Shown here: positions 1-6,889 of the stretch, in pieces
How the letters are laid out: each line of letters begins with the position of its first letter
How positions within the stretch are numbered: position 1 is the first letter of the stretch
From: an uncultured Eubacteriales bacterium
GTDB lineage: Bacteria; Bacillota_A; Clostridia; Oscillospirales; Oscillospiraceae
Length of the DNA: 9,687 nucleotides
Assembly: GCA_949747935.1 (NCBI GenBank)
Contig: CATKHE010000127.1
Location: forward strand, 1-9,687
Reading direction: 5' to 3'
The notes under the pieces: generated by a model
Database searches by the model: none
Told to the model about the DNA's origin: nothing
Seen by the model: the letters and a program-made list of their open reading frames with translations, nothing else
Program-made: the position numbers and the translations under genes

Positions 1-1
1 C

Positions 2-859
2 CTGTTCATGCTTCCCAGCCTGATCTTCTTTGTGGGGTTCGTCATTATCCCCATGTTCATCTGTATCTTTACCAGTCTGACGGCCAGCAACATGAACGAT
101 ACCGCTATGTTTGGGCAGTTCGTTGGACTGAGAAACTTCGCCGCGCTGTTTGAGGATAAGATATTCCAAAAGGGTCTGCTGAACACCTTTATCATCGTGA
201 TTGTCAGCGTGCCCACCGTATGCGCCTTCTCCCTGTGGGTGGGTTCCGCTATCTATAAACTGAATAATGTGGCTCTGTCTGCCTTCCGCTGTATCTTCTA
301 TCTGCCCGTGGTCACCGGCTCTGTGGCCGTCACCGTGGTGTGGCGCTGGATGTATGACAACTACACCGGCATCCTGAACACGGCCCTGAAGGGCGCGGGG
401 CTGATCGAGCAGAATATCAACTGGCTGGGCGACCCCAAGACGGCCCTGGGCTGTATCATTGTGATCCTGTTCACCACCTCTGTGGGCCAGCCCATTGTGC
501 TCTACGTCTCCGCCCTGGGCAACGTGGACACTACCCTCATCGAGGCCGCCGAGGTAGACGGTGCCACCGATATGCAGGTGTTCTGGAAGGTGAAGTGGCC
601 CCAAATGATGCCCACCACCCTGTACATCCTGGTCATCACCACCATCAACTCCTTCCAGTGCTTCGCTCTGATTCAGCTGCTGACCCAGGGCGGACCTAAC
701 CACGCCACCGACACGGTGATGTACTACATCTATTATACCGCCTTCAAGCTCACTGAGCAGGCAGGTCACTTCGGCTATGCCAACGCCATGGGCGTGGTGC
801 TGGCTATCTTCATCGGCCTGATGTCTGCCGTCCAGTTCCGCCTGGCGAAAGAAAAGTAA
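2..859 (+). CDS. ABC sugar transporter permease, first subunit (MalF/UgpA type; 5' end outside window)
   Basis: This is an inner-membrane subunit of a CUT1-type carbohydrate ABC importer. The protein is hydrophobic with about six membrane segments. It carries the permease EAA loop that docks the ATPase: E-A-A at residues 179-181 counted from the ATG at position 8, Gly at 185, and prolines near 198 and 202. The reading frame is open back to the window edge. Family members normally have a short cytoplasmic tail before the first membrane segment, whereas the ATG at 8 lies almost inside that segment. I therefore take the gene to start upstream. It ends 13 bases before the second permease gene, with an A/G-rich ribosome site (858-865) in the gap. 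Because nanQ- and nanA-like genes follow, the likely substrate is sialic acid (a SatB/C-like system). That assignment is from context only. The binding protein is probably upstream, and no ATPase gene is visible. Confidence 0.9.
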   Translation: MFMLPSLIFFVGFVIIPMFICIFTSLTASNMNDTAMFGQFVGLRNFAALFEDKIFQKGLLNTFIIVIVSVPTVCAFSLWVGSAIYKLNNVALSAFRCIFYLPVVTGSVAVTVVWRWMYDNYTGILNTALKGAGLIEQNINWLGDPKTALGCIIVILFTTSVGQPIVLYVSALGNVDTTLIEAAEVDGATDMQVFWKVKWPQMMPTTLYILVITTINSFQCFALIQLLTQGGPNHATDTVMYYIYYTAFKLTEQAGHFGYANAMGVVLAIFIGLMSAVQFRLAKEK

Positions 860-872
860 GGGGGGCAGAAAT

Positions 873-1808
873 ATGATAACAGCTAATGAATCCATGCGCA
901 AAAAGGCCTATAAGATCTTCTCTGTCGTCATGCTGGTCATCCTGGCGCTCCTGTTCCTCTTCCCGCTGTATTGGATCATCACCGGCGCGTTCAAGCCCTC
1001 ACTGGATATCTACAATCCCAAGCCGGTTTGGTGGCCCAGCGAGTGGGTAATGAATAACTTTGACGATCTGTTCACCAAGCGCACCGCTCCCCTGTGGCAG
1101 CTGGCGGTGCCCTTTGGCCGGTGGTTCTCGCCGGAGCAGAAGGACATCTTCTTCTCCACAGGACCCACCGTCCCCGCAGCCTTCCGCTGGCTGGTCAACA
1201 CCGTGTTTATGGCGGTGATGGCCATGATCCTCACCTGTATCACCGCCGCTATGGCGGGCTACGCTCTGGCCAAAAAGCGCTTCCGCGGCCGCGCCCTGGT
1301 GTTTTCCCTCATCGTGTGCGCCATGGCCCTGCCCAAGCAGGTCGTCCTGATCCCCCTGATCAAGGAGGTCTCCGCCCTGCGGATGTGGGATAACATCTGG
1401 GCGGTCATCCTGCCTACCGTGGGCTGGCCCTTCGGCGTGTTCCTGATGAAGCAGTTTTCGGAGAGCATTCCGGGAGAAATTCTGGAGGCCGCCCGGGTGG
1501 ACGGCTCGAGCGAGTTCCGGACCTTCTCCACCATTGTGATTCCCATGGTCAAGCCGGGCATCGGCGCTCTGGCCATCTTCACCTTCATCAATTCCTGGAA
1601 CGACTATTTCATGCAGCTGGTTATGCTGCCCAGCGGCAATAACAGCACCATCTCCCTGGGCATCTCCACCCTGCAAAACGACACCACGGTCAATATGGGC
1701 CTGCTGATGGCGGGCGCCGCTCTGGCCGCTGTGCCCATTATCATCGTATTCCTGATCTTCCAGAAGTACTTCACCCAGGGCATTACCATGGGCGCTGTGA
1801 AGGGGTAA
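873..1808 (+). CDS. ABC sugar transporter permease, second subunit (MalG/UgpE type)
   Basis: This is the partner permease of the CUT1-type importer. Residues 15-40 form a first membrane helix ending in the family's typical G-A-F-K-P segment. More helices follow from about residue 105 to the end. The EAA loop is clear at residues 205-224, with E-A-A-R-V-D-G followed by I-V-I-P. The protein has 311 residues, longer than the roughly 275-280 usual for this family. The extra length lies in the extracytoplasmic loop between helices 1 and 2 (about residues 65-105), which is rich in Trp, Phe and Pro. The start has a GGGGGG-type ribosome site and sits 13 bases after the upstream permease stop. The next gene begins 5 bases after this stop, so the genes are almost certainly cotranscribed. 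Sialic-acid specificity is inferred from the neighbours. Confidence 0.92.
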   Translation: MITANESMRKKAYKIFSVVMLVILALLFLFPLYWIITGAFKPSLDIYNPKPVWWPSEWVMNNFDDLFTKRTAPLWQLAVPFGRWFSPEQKDIFFSTGPTVPAAFRWLVNTVFMAVMAMILTCITAAMAGYALAKKRFRGRALVFSLIVCAMALPKQVVLIPLIKEVSALRMWDNIWAVILPTVGWPFGVFLMKQFSESIPGEILEAARVDGSSEFRTFSTIVIPMVKPGIGALAIFTFINSWNDYFMQLVMLPSGNNSTISLGISTLQNDTTVNMGLLMAGAALAAVPIIIVFLIFQKYFTQGITMGAVKG

Positions 1809-1813
1809 AGAGC

Positions 1814-2272
1814 ATGATTTACGCAAAAAATAACGACGCCCTGTCCTACCGGGGCATTCACCCTAACCTGGACCTGGCGCTGGAGCACATCACCCCGGAA
1901 TTTCTGGCGGGTGTGGGGTATGACCGTGTGGAGCTGAAGGGGAGCGACGTGTACGCCACCCGCTTCACCTATGAGACCGTCCTGGAGGAGGAGAGCTTCT
2001 TCGAGGCCCACAAAAAATATCTGGACATCCACATCATGACGGAGGGCTCCGAGGGGGTGGAGATCGCCCCGCCGGCGGAGCTGACGGAGTTCGACCGGGC
2101 GGAGGCCAACGACTTTTACGCCTACCGGGGTCCGGCCAGCTACCGGCTGTCTCTGTCCCCGGGGGACTTCCTGGTGGTCTTCCCCAACGACGCCCATCGG
2201 ATCAAGATGAGTCTGGAACAGCCGGAAACGGTGACCAAGGTGGTCTTCAAGGTGCGAATTTTTGACGATTAA
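1814..2272 (+). CDS. nanQ: YhcH/YjgK/YiaL family protein, probable sialic acid anomerase (NanQ-like)
   Basis: This is a 152-residue cytoplasmic cupin-like protein of the YhcH/YjgK/YiaL (DUF386) family. Visible family hallmarks are the segment around residues 62-82, with E-x-H-K-K-Y-x-D-I-H, and the later F-P-N-D-A-H-R-I segment (about 124-131) followed by K-V-V-F-K-V. The His and Glu residues are the expected metal ligands. E. coli YhcH, renamed NanQ, has been reported to speed interconversion of sialic acid anomers so that the lyase can use the open form. Some homologues are called beta-galactosidase subunit beta or are linked to other sugars. The position between the transporter and the lyase favours the sialic-acid role. 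The gene starts 5 bases after the permease stop, and its own stop overlaps the ribosome site of the next gene. Confidence 0.85.
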   Translation: MIYAKNNDALSYRGIHPNLDLALEHITPEFLAGVGYDRVELKGSDVYATRFTYETVLEEESFFEAHKKYLDIHIMTEGSEGVEIAPPAELTEFDRAEANDFYAYRGPASYRLSLSPGDFLVVFPNDAHRIKMSLEQPETVTKVVFKVRIFDD

Positions 2273-2283
2273 GGAGCGATGAT

Positions 2284-3195
2284 ATGAAAGATCTTGCCAA
2301 ATATCAGGGCATTATCCCCGCCTTTTATGCCTGCTATGACAGGGAGGGCCGGGTGGATGCCCAGGCGGTCCGGTCCTTTGCCGGATACCTGCTGGAGAAG
2401 GGCGTCAAGGGCCTGTATGTGGGCGGCTCCTCCGGCGAGTGCATTTACCAGAGCGTAGCCGAGCGGAAGGAGACCCTGGAAAATGTGATGGCCGAGGTGG
2501 GCGGAAAGCTGACGATTATCGCCCATGTGGCCTGCAACAACACCGCCGACAGCCGGGAGCTGGCCGCCCACGCCGAGAGCCTGGGCGTGGACGCCATCGC
2601 GTCCATCCCCCCCATCTACTTCCACCTGCCCCCCAAGGGCATTGCCAAGTACTGGAACGACATCTCTGACGCCGCGCCCAACACCGACTTCATCATCTAC
2701 AACATCCCTCAGCTGGCCGGGGTGGCGCTGTCCGTCCCCCTGCTCCAGGAGATGCTGAAGAACCCCCGCGTCATCGGGGTGAAGAACTCCTCCATGCCCG
2801 TACAGGACATCCAGATGTGGCGGGACGCAGGTGCGGTGGTCTTCAACGGTCCGGACGAGCAACTGCTGTCCGGCCTGGCTGCCGGGGCCATCGGCGGCAT
2901 TGGCGGGACCTACGCCGCCATGCCTGAGCTCTACCTGGAAATTCTTCGCTGCTTCCAGGCCGGCGAGCTGGAAAAGGGGCGTGAGGTCCAGAACGAGTGC
3001 TGCCGCATCATCTATAAGATGTGCTCCACCCAGGGGAACATGTATGCGGTGATCAAGGAGATCATCCGCCTCCAGGGCGGGCCGGACATTGGAAGCGTCC
3101 GTGCGCCGCTGCTGGAGCTGGCTGACAGCGATCAGCCCATTATTGTGGAAGCCCACGAGATGATTAAGGCCGCCATCGCCAAGTATTGCGCCTAA
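2284..3195 (+). CDS. nanA: N-acetylneuraminate lyase (DapA/NanA superfamily)
   Basis: This is a cytoplasmic class I aldolase of 303 residues, close to the family's usual length. It is predicted to split N-acetylneuraminate into N-acetylmannosamine and pyruvate. The TIM-barrel landmarks are all present: G-G-S-S-G-E at 47-52 (carboxylate-binding loop), catalytic Tyr139 in Y-N-I-P, Schiff-base Lys167 in I-G-V-K-N, and F-N-G-P-D-E-Q-L-L at 187-195 followed by a Gly-rich stretch. The G-L-Y-V-G-G-S-S-G-E and Q-S-x-x-E-R segments resemble NanA more than dihydrodipicolinate synthase, and the nanQ and sugar-transporter neighbours agree. The usual NanA loop reads S-T-G-E, so S-S-G-E is a small variation. 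An AAGGAG ribosome site (2271-2276) overlaps the preceding stop codon and sits 7 bases before the ATG. This is the last gene of the operon. Another DapA-family aldolase activity cannot be excluded. Confidence 0.85.
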   Translation: MKDLAKYQGIIPAFYACYDREGRVDAQAVRSFAGYLLEKGVKGLYVGGSSGECIYQSVAERKETLENVMAEVGGKLTIIAHVACNNTADSRELAAHAESLGVDAIASIPPIYFHLPPKGIAKYWNDISDAAPNTDFIIYNIPQLAGVALSVPLLQEMLKNPRVIGVKNSSMPVQDIQMWRDAGAVVFNGPDEQLLSGLAAGAIGGIGGTYAAMPELYLEILRCFQAGELEKGREVQNECCRIIYKMCSTQGNMYAVIKEIIRLQGGPDIGSVRAPLLELADSDQPIIVEAHEMIKAAIAKYCA

Positions 3196-3208
3196 TCAAG
3201 GATAAGCG

Positions 3209-3245
3209 AGGTCCCTGGAGCCGTGGCTCCGGGGACCTTATTTTT
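3209..3245 (+). terminator. Intrinsic terminator of the sialic-acid operon
   Basis: A 13-base-pair stem (3209-3221 with 3226-3238, one G-U pair) closes a four-base CGTG loop and is followed by TTATTTTT. It starts 13 bases after the nanA stop. On the opposite strand no T-run follows the hairpin, so it is expected to act mainly on plus-strand transcripts. It separates nanA from the convergent pyrG, which ends at 3256. Confidence 0.9.
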
Positions 3246-3255
3246 GACAAATACA

Positions 3256-4857
3256 TTAAAAAGTTTGTTTTGCGGCGGCGGCCACGAAGTCCCGGAAGAG
3301 GGGGTGTGCCCGGTTGGGCCGGGATTTCAGCTCCGGGTGGAACTGCACCCCCACAAACCAGGGGTGGCCGGGCAACTCCACCATCTCCACCAGCGTCTCG
3401 TCGGGAGACAGCCCCGAGAGGACAAGTCCGGCGGCGGTCAGGGCTTCCCGGAATGCGTTGTTGAACTCGTAGCGGTGGCGGTGGCGCTCGCTGATCTCCT
3501 GTGTCCCGTAGGCGGCGAAGGCCCTGCTGTCCTGGCTGGTGAGCCGGCACGGGAAGGATCCCAGCCGCATGGTGCCCCCCTTGTCGGTGATCCCCCGCTG
3601 GCCCGCCATCAGGTCGATGACTGGATGGGCGGTGGTCCGGGAGAACTCGCTGGAGTGGGCGTCCTCCATGCCGCAGACGTGGCGGGCAAACTCCACCACT
3701 GCCATCTGCATCCCCAGACAGATACCCAGGAATGGTACCCCCCTCTCCCGGGCGTACCGAATGGCGGCAATCTTGCCCTCAATTCCCCGGTCGCCGAAGC
3801 CGCCGGGGACCAGAATGCCCGCCGCCCCGTTCAGGAGCTGGGCGGCGTTTTCATTGGTGACAGTTTCGCTGTCCACCCAGCGGATGTCCACCTTCACCCG
3901 ATTCTCAATACCCCCATGGGTGAGGGCCTCAGCCACCGAGAGGTAGGCGTCGTGGAGGGCCACGTACTTGCCCACCAGGGCGACGGTCACACTCCCCTTC
4001 GGGTTTTTGGCCCGGTGGACCATGTCGGCCCATTCGGTGAGGTCGGGTATGTGGCAGATCAGCCCCAGGCGGCGGACCACCGCGTCGGCCAGTCCCTCCC
4101 GCTCCAGCATGAGGGGGACCTCATAGAGCAGATCGGCGGTCAAATTGGGAATGACATTTTCCCGGGGAATGCCGCAGAACAGGGAAATTTTCTCCCGAAT
4201 CTCCGGGGAGACCGGGGCGTCGCTGCGGCAGACGATGACATCGGGCTGAATACCCAGGCTGAGAAGCTCCTTGGCCGAGTGCTGGGTGGGCTTGGACTTC
4301 AGTTCCCCGGAGCCAGGGATGGAGACGATGAGGGAGACGTGGATAAACATGACATTCTGTCGGCCCCGCTCTGCCGCTACCTGACGGATGGCCTCCAGGA
4401 AGGGCTGGCTCTCAATGTCGCCCACCGTACCGCCGATCTCCACAATGGCCGCGTCGGTGTCGGTGCCCTCCAGAGCGTAGATATTGCCCTTGATCTCGTC
4501 GGTGATGTGGGGGATGATCTGCACTGTCCCCCCCAGGTAGCCCCCCCGCCGCTCCCGGTTCAGGACGTTCCAGTACACCCGCCCCGAAGAGACCGAGGAG
4601 TTTACCGTCAGATTTTCGTCGATAAACCGCTCATAGTGGCCCAGGTCCAGGTCGGTCTCCGCCCCGTCGTCGGTGACAAAGACCTCACCGTGCTGGTAGG
4701 GGCTCATGGTGCCCGGGTCCACGTTGAGATAGGGGTCCAGCTTTTGTACCCTCACTCGCAGCCCTCGTTGCTTCAAAAGCCGGCCCAGGCTGGCGGCCGT
4801 GATCCCCTTGCCCAGGCCGGACACCACCCCGCCGGTGACAAAAATATATTTGGTCAT
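3256..4857 (-). CDS. pyrG: CTP synthase
   Basis: CTP synthase aminates UTP to CTP using ATP and glutamine, the last step of de novo pyrimidine nucleotide synthesis. The protein has 533 residues, the normal length. The N-terminal synthetase domain has the P-loop [10 protein letters not shown] at 9-18. The C-terminal class I glutamine amidotransferase domain has G-G-F-G-D-R-G at 352-358, nucleophile Cys380 in G-I-C-L-G-M-Q, and the His507/Glu509 pair in Q-F-H-P-E. All catalytic residues are intact. I chose the ATG at 4857 because [10 protein letters not shown] is the conserved start of the family and an AAGGAGG site lies 8 bases upstream. The frame stays open for 87 more codons to 5118, but that part is not conserved in character and contains the promoter. 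The gene is transcribed alone and converges on the sialic-acid operon. Confidence 0.99.
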   Translation of the reverse strand: MTKYIFVTGGVVSGLGKGITAASLGRLLKQRGLRVRVQKLDPYLNVDPGTMSPYQHGEVFVTDDGAETDLDLGHYERFIDENLTVNSSVSSGRVYWNVLNRERRGGYLGGTVQIIPHITDEIKGNIYALEGTDTDAAIVEIGGTVGDIESQPFLEAIRQVAAERGRQNVMFIHVSLIVSIPGSGELKSKPTQHSAKELLSLGIQPDVIVCRSDAPVSPEIREKISLFCGIPRENVIPNLTADLLYEVPLMLEREGLADAVVRRLGLICHIPDLTEWADMVHRAKNPKGSVTVALVGKYVALHDAYLSVAEALTHGGIENRVKVDIRWVDSETVTNENAAQLLNGAAGILVPGGFGDRGIEGKIAAIRYARERGVPFLGICLGMQMAVVEFARHVCGMEDAHSSEFSRTTAHPVIDLMAGQRGITDKGGTMRLGSFPCRLTSQDSRAFAAYGTQEISERHRHRYEFNNAFREALTAAGLVLSGLSPDETLVEMVELPGHPWFVGVQFHPELKSRPNRAHPLFRDFVAAAAKQTF

Positions 4858-4865
4858 ACCGTTTC

Positions 4866-4872
4866 CCTCCTT
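4866..4872 (-). promoter_or_regulatory. pyrG ribosome binding site
   Basis: The minus strand reads AAGGAGG, a near-perfect Shine-Dalgarno sequence 8 bases before the ATG at 4857. It settles the pyrG start against the longer open frame. Confidence 0.9.
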
Positions 4873-4898
4873 TGTATTTCGTGTTCTATAATTCCCAC

Positions 4899-4949
4899 AA
4901 AAAGAGGCAAAGACGCCTTTCAAGAATTTCTGAAAAAACGTCCCTGCCT
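4899..4949 (-). terminator. Terminator-like hairpin in the pyrG leader (putative attenuator)
   Basis: In the transcript, bases 4949-4939 (AGGCAGGGACG) pair with 4915-4905 (CGTCTTTGCCT) to make an 11-base-pair stem with two G-U pairs. The 23-base loop can fold further through TTTCA/TGAAA. The stem is followed directly by C and five T residues (4903-4899). No gene lies upstream on this strand, so the hairpin sits in the pyrG leader between promoter and ribosome site. The pyrG genes of B. subtilis and related Firmicutes are known to be controlled by CTP-sensitive leader attenuation. This hairpin may serve that role. The fold was worked out by eye and has two weak pairs, so confidence is moderate. 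Confidence 0.6.
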
Positions 4950-4959
4950 TTACGGGCGC

Positions 4960-4988
4960 ATTATACGCCTTGAAGAGAGAAATGTCAA
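4960..4988 (-). promoter_or_regulatory. pyrG: pyrG promoter (SigA type, perfect consensus)
   Basis: On the minus strand TTGACA (4988-4983) and TATAAT (4965-4960) are both perfect matches and are separated by exactly 17 bases. Initiation is expected near 4953, giving a leader of about 95 bases. A promoter this strong in front of a leader hairpin fits control at the level of transcript elongation. Confidence 0.9.
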
Positions 4989-4999
4989 GATAATTGGCT

Positions 5000-5176
5000 T
5001 TTAGGAATTCTGTCCGTGGTGCTGGTAAATCGGGGTGAATTTGGCATAATACCTGGGAATTTCGAGAAAAGCGGGAGAAGGAGGACAGAAAGCACTTCCT
5101 CCAAAGCGGCCTGCGCATGTTCTAATATGCGGGTTTGGACGGGGTTTTTGGGATGGATATGCGTGATAGCGGAAAA
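5000..5176. other. Intergenic DNA between the pyrG and gntR promoters, no gene seen
   Basis: This is the middle of the 396-base divergent intergenic region. Its ends carry the two promoters. Between them I see no convincing gene: open frames of about 70 codons exist on both strands but look unlike proteins and overlap each other. Weak structures present are a CGCAT/ATGCG inverted repeat (5114-5118 with 5127-5131), a GGAGG/CCTCC pair around 5080-5101, and a G-rich stretch at 5131-5156. None can be assigned a function. Confidence 0.5.
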
Positions 5177-5192
5177 TGCAATGTTGCTTGCA
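5177..5192. repeat. Inverted repeat TGCAA-N6-TTGCA at the gntR promoter (possible operator)
   Basis: Perfect 5-base arms at 5177-5181 and 5188-5192 overlap the likely -35 element of gntR. GntR-family dimers bind short dyads and often repress their own gene, so this could be an operator. The repeat is short enough to occur by chance. Confidence 0.35.
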
Positions 5193-5215
5193 AAAAAATT
5201 TATTTCTGATATAAT
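5188..5215 (+). promoter_or_regulatory. gntR promoter
   Basis: A perfect TATAAT (5210-5215) lies 16 bases after TTGCAA (5188-5193, four of six consensus bases), in an A/T-rich stretch. Initiation would fall near 5222, about 30 bases before the start codon. The -10 box is convincing and the -35 box is weaker. Confidence 0.7.
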
Positions 5216-5240
5216 TCAACCATAAAATACATCATTTCTG

Positions 5241-5247
5241 GGAGGAG
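5241..5247 (+). promoter_or_regulatory. Ribosome binding site supporting the TTG start of the GntR regulator
   Basis: GGAGGAG lies 6 bases before TTG at 5254. No ATG is placed properly, and the encoded protein begins where GntR family members normally begin. The TTG is therefore taken as the start. Confidence 0.85.
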
Positions 5248-5253
5248 ATTTCT

Positions 5254-5979
5254 TTGCGTTTGAACGAAGGGTCCCTGACCCCGCTTTACCAGCAGCTGAT
5301 GGAGGATATCAAATGCGCCATTGAGGAGGGCAGATATCAGCCCGAGGAGAAGATTCCCTCAGAGCCGGAGCTGAGCGAGCTCTACAGCGTGAGCCGCATT
5401 ACGGTGCGCCGGGCGGTGGACGAGCTGTGCGCCCAGGGTTATCTGGTGAAGAAGCAGGGCAAGGGGACCTATGTGGGCAGGGCCAAGCTTCAGCGCAAGC
5501 TGCCTGGAAACAACACCATGAGCTTTTCCGACGTGTGCCGGATCAACGGGCAAGTCCACTCGGTACGGGTGCTGGCGTGCAGTCAGGTGCCCGCCCGGCA
5601 GGACGAGATCAAATTCCTGAATCTGGAATCCGGGGCCACCCTGCTGTATATTCAGCGGCTCCATCTGGCCGACGGGGCGCCCATTCAGCTGGAGAACAAC
5701 TTCTATCCCCTGGACCGGTTTGAATTCCTCCAGAGGGAGGACCTGGAACACAATTCTCTGTTTCAGGTCCTGCGGAAGAGCCAGGGAATCAACATCTGCG
5801 ATACCTCAGATACGACAGTGGAGATCGTGCGGGCTTCGCCGGAATGCGCTCAGCTGCTGGAGGTCCCGGTGGGAGAGCCGCTGTTCTATATGAACATCTA
5901 TTTTCTGGATGACAACTGTCAGCCCGTGTTTGTGGGCCGGCAGTATATTGTGGGGAAGCGGTACGTGCTCCATATTTGA
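5254..5979 (+). CDS. GntR-family transcription regulator with UTRA ligand domain (HutC/YvoA subfamily)
   Basis: This is a 241-residue cytoplasmic DNA-binding regulator. Residues 9-75 form the GntR winged helix-turn-helix, with P-L-Y-Q-Q-L, the I-P-S-E-P-E-L segment at 34-40, S-R-I-T-V-R-R-A at 47-54, and the wing K-K-Q-G-K-G-T-Y-V at 66-74. Residues 95-238 match a UTRA effector domain, including the R-x-x-x-A-D-G-x-P-I-x-x-E-x-x-x-x-P core at 135-152 and a final Y-x-x-x-K-R-Y segment. UTRA domains of this subfamily typically bind phosphorylated sugars or amino sugars, for example NagR/YvoA, or histidine-pathway compounds. The start is TTG with a good ribosome site. The gene stands alone, divergent from pyrG. 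It could control the nearby sialic-acid genes, but no matching operator can be checked because that operon's promoter is outside the window. Confidence 0.94.
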   Translation: MRLNEGSLTPLYQQLMEDIKCAIEEGRYQPEEKIPSEPELSELYSVSRITVRRAVDELCAQGYLVKKQGKGTYVGRAKLQRKLPGNNTMSFSDVCRINGQVHSVRVLACSQVPARQDEIKFLNLESGATLLYIQRLHLADGAPIQLENNFYPLDRFEFLQREDLEHNSLFQVLRKSQGINICDTSDTTVEIVRASPECAQLLEVPVGEPLFYMNIYFLDDNCQPVFVGRQYIVGKRYVLHI

Positions 5980-5992
5980 AATTCCCGAAAAG

Positions 5993-6025
5993 AAATCCAC
6001 GCAGTCACTGTGCCTGCGTGGATTT
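5993..6025 (-). terminator. Convergent terminator hairpin between gntR and the polyferredoxin gene
   Basis: A perfect 12-base-pair inverted repeat (5993-6004 with 6014-6025) encloses a 9-base loop. Read on the minus strand it is followed by a T-rich C-TTTT-C stretch, so it should end the redox operon. On the plus strand it lies 13 bases past the gntR stop but has a poor T-run, so it would serve gntR less well. The stop codon of the minus-strand gene (6005-6007) is in the loop, and the last few codons form one arm of the stem. Confidence 0.8.
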
Positions 6026-6889
6026 GCCCTGTCCAGCGGGCCGGCAGGCTGTAATCGCCCCTGTGGGGCAGACCGTCCGGCATTTCCCGCAGCGGATGCA
6101 CTCGCCGCTGTTGATGTCCTTGGTGACCTCTACCGCCATGGGACAGGCGCGCTCACATGTCCCGCAGCCCACGCATCGGCTCTCGTCCAGCTTCATCTGG
6201 TAAAAGCTGAAGCGGTTGAACAGGGCGTAAAACGCGCCCAGGGGGCAGAGGTACCGGCAGAAGGGGCGGCCGATGAACATGGAAGCTGCCGCAACGGCGA
6301 TCAGGACCAGAACCTTCCACTGGAACAGCCGGCCCGCCAGCGCCCGGAGGGCCGGGTTGGCGATCATCAGGGGGACGCCCCCCTCCAGTGTTCCGGCAGG
6401 ACAGAGGTACTGACAGAAATAGGGCGGGGTAATCCCGGTTCCGGTCACGGCGAAGGCCGGAAGGCCGATCACCAGTACCAGCAGGACAACATATTTGAGA
6501 AATCGGGCGGGCCGGTCGATCCTTTTGGGGACCCTCCGCTTTGGAACGGGGATTTTGTGGAGCAGGTCCTGCACCAGCCCGAAGGGGCACAGCAGGCCAC
6601 ACACAGCCCGACCCAGGACCACCCCAAAGAGGGTGAGCAGGCCCAGCACATAGAATGGGAAGTGATGTCTGACACCGCCCACGGCCGCCTGGAGGGAGCC
6701 GATGGGACAGGCCCCCAACGCGCCGGGACAGGAGTAGCAGTTGAGGACGGGGACGCAGACGGCCTTTGTCCCGCCGGTGAAGATTTTTCCCTTTAGGAAG
6801 CCGGCCGCATAGCCGTTGAGCAGAGCGGCGGAAATGAGCTGAATGATCCTTTGCCGGGAGACTATCCGATTCCGATGCACTCCAGACAT
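6005..6889 (-). CDS. Membrane polyferredoxin, 4Fe-4S binding protein (NapH/YccM-like)
   Basis: This is a 294-residue membrane Fe-S protein predicted to pass electrons across or along the cytoplasmic membrane. It has about five hydrophobic segments (roughly residues 14-32, 79-95, 131-150, 192-206 and one near 212-225). Cysteine motifs sit at the membrane edges: C45, C51-Y-S-C54 and C61, then C97-x3-C101-P, C159-x3-C163-P and C211-x3-C215-P. The C-terminal domain holds two classic 4Fe-4S sites, C239-x2-C242-x2-C245-x3-C249-P and C264-x2-C267-x2-C270-x3-C274-P. The repeated C-x3-C-P motifs are typical of the NapH/CcoG/RnfB-like polyferredoxins. The start codon lies inside the preceding microprotein gene (28-base overlap), with a GGCGGTGAG ribosome site. 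It is the last gene of a three-gene redox operon. The partner enzyme and electron donor are unknown. Confidence 0.92.
   Translation of the reverse strand: MSGVHRNRIVSRQRIIQLISAALLNGYAAGFLKGKIFTGGTKAVCVPVLNCYSCPGALGACPIGSLQAAVGGVRHHFPFYVLGLLTLFGVVLGRAVCGLLCPFGLVQDLLHKIPVPKRRVPKRIDRPARFLKYVVLLVLVIGLPAFAVTGTGITPPYFCQYLCPAGTLEGGVPLMIANPALRALAGRLFQWKVLVLIAVAAASMFIGRPFCRYLCPLGAFYALFNRFSFYQMKLDESRCVGCGTCERACPMAVEVTKDINSGECIRCGKCRTVCPTGAITACRPAGQGKSTQAQ

Noticed and set aside
999..1826. Minus-strand open frame of 275 codons opposite the second permease
   Set aside because: It has His/Gly/Asp-rich antisense composition with no domain, and it covers a clear permease.
2269..3156. Minus-strand open frame of 295 codons opposite nanA
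   Set aside because: The plus-strand frame carries the catalytic Tyr and Lys of the aldolase. The minus frame has no motif and no ribosome site.
3223..5004. Very long plus-strand open frame (593 codons) opposite pyrG
   Set aside because: It is the antisense shadow of a fully intact CTP synthase in GC-rich DNA. It has no recognisable motif, and its composition (Gly, His, Asp, Gln, Val rich) is typical of antisense frames.
5045..5050. CATAAT as a -10 box on the plus strand in the intergenic region
   Set aside because: No acceptable -35 box lies at the right distance, and a much better gntR promoter exists at 5188-5215.
4858..5118. Possible 87-residue N-terminal extension of pyrG
   Set aside because: The conserved family start is at 4857 with a strong ribosome site, and the consensus promoter lies inside the would-be extension.
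5131..5156. G-rich stretch with three runs of three or more G, possible G-quadruplex
   Set aside because: Only three full G-runs are present and the fourth is just GG, so the classic pattern is not met.
5001..5225. Short open frames of about 70 codons on both strands in the pyrG-gntR gap
   Set aside because: They overlap each other and the promoters, show no protein-like features, and have no convincing ribosome sites.
5909..6796. Plus-strand open frame of 295 codons opposite the polyferredoxin
   Set aside because: The minus-strand frame has all the expected cysteine motifs. This frame is its shadow.
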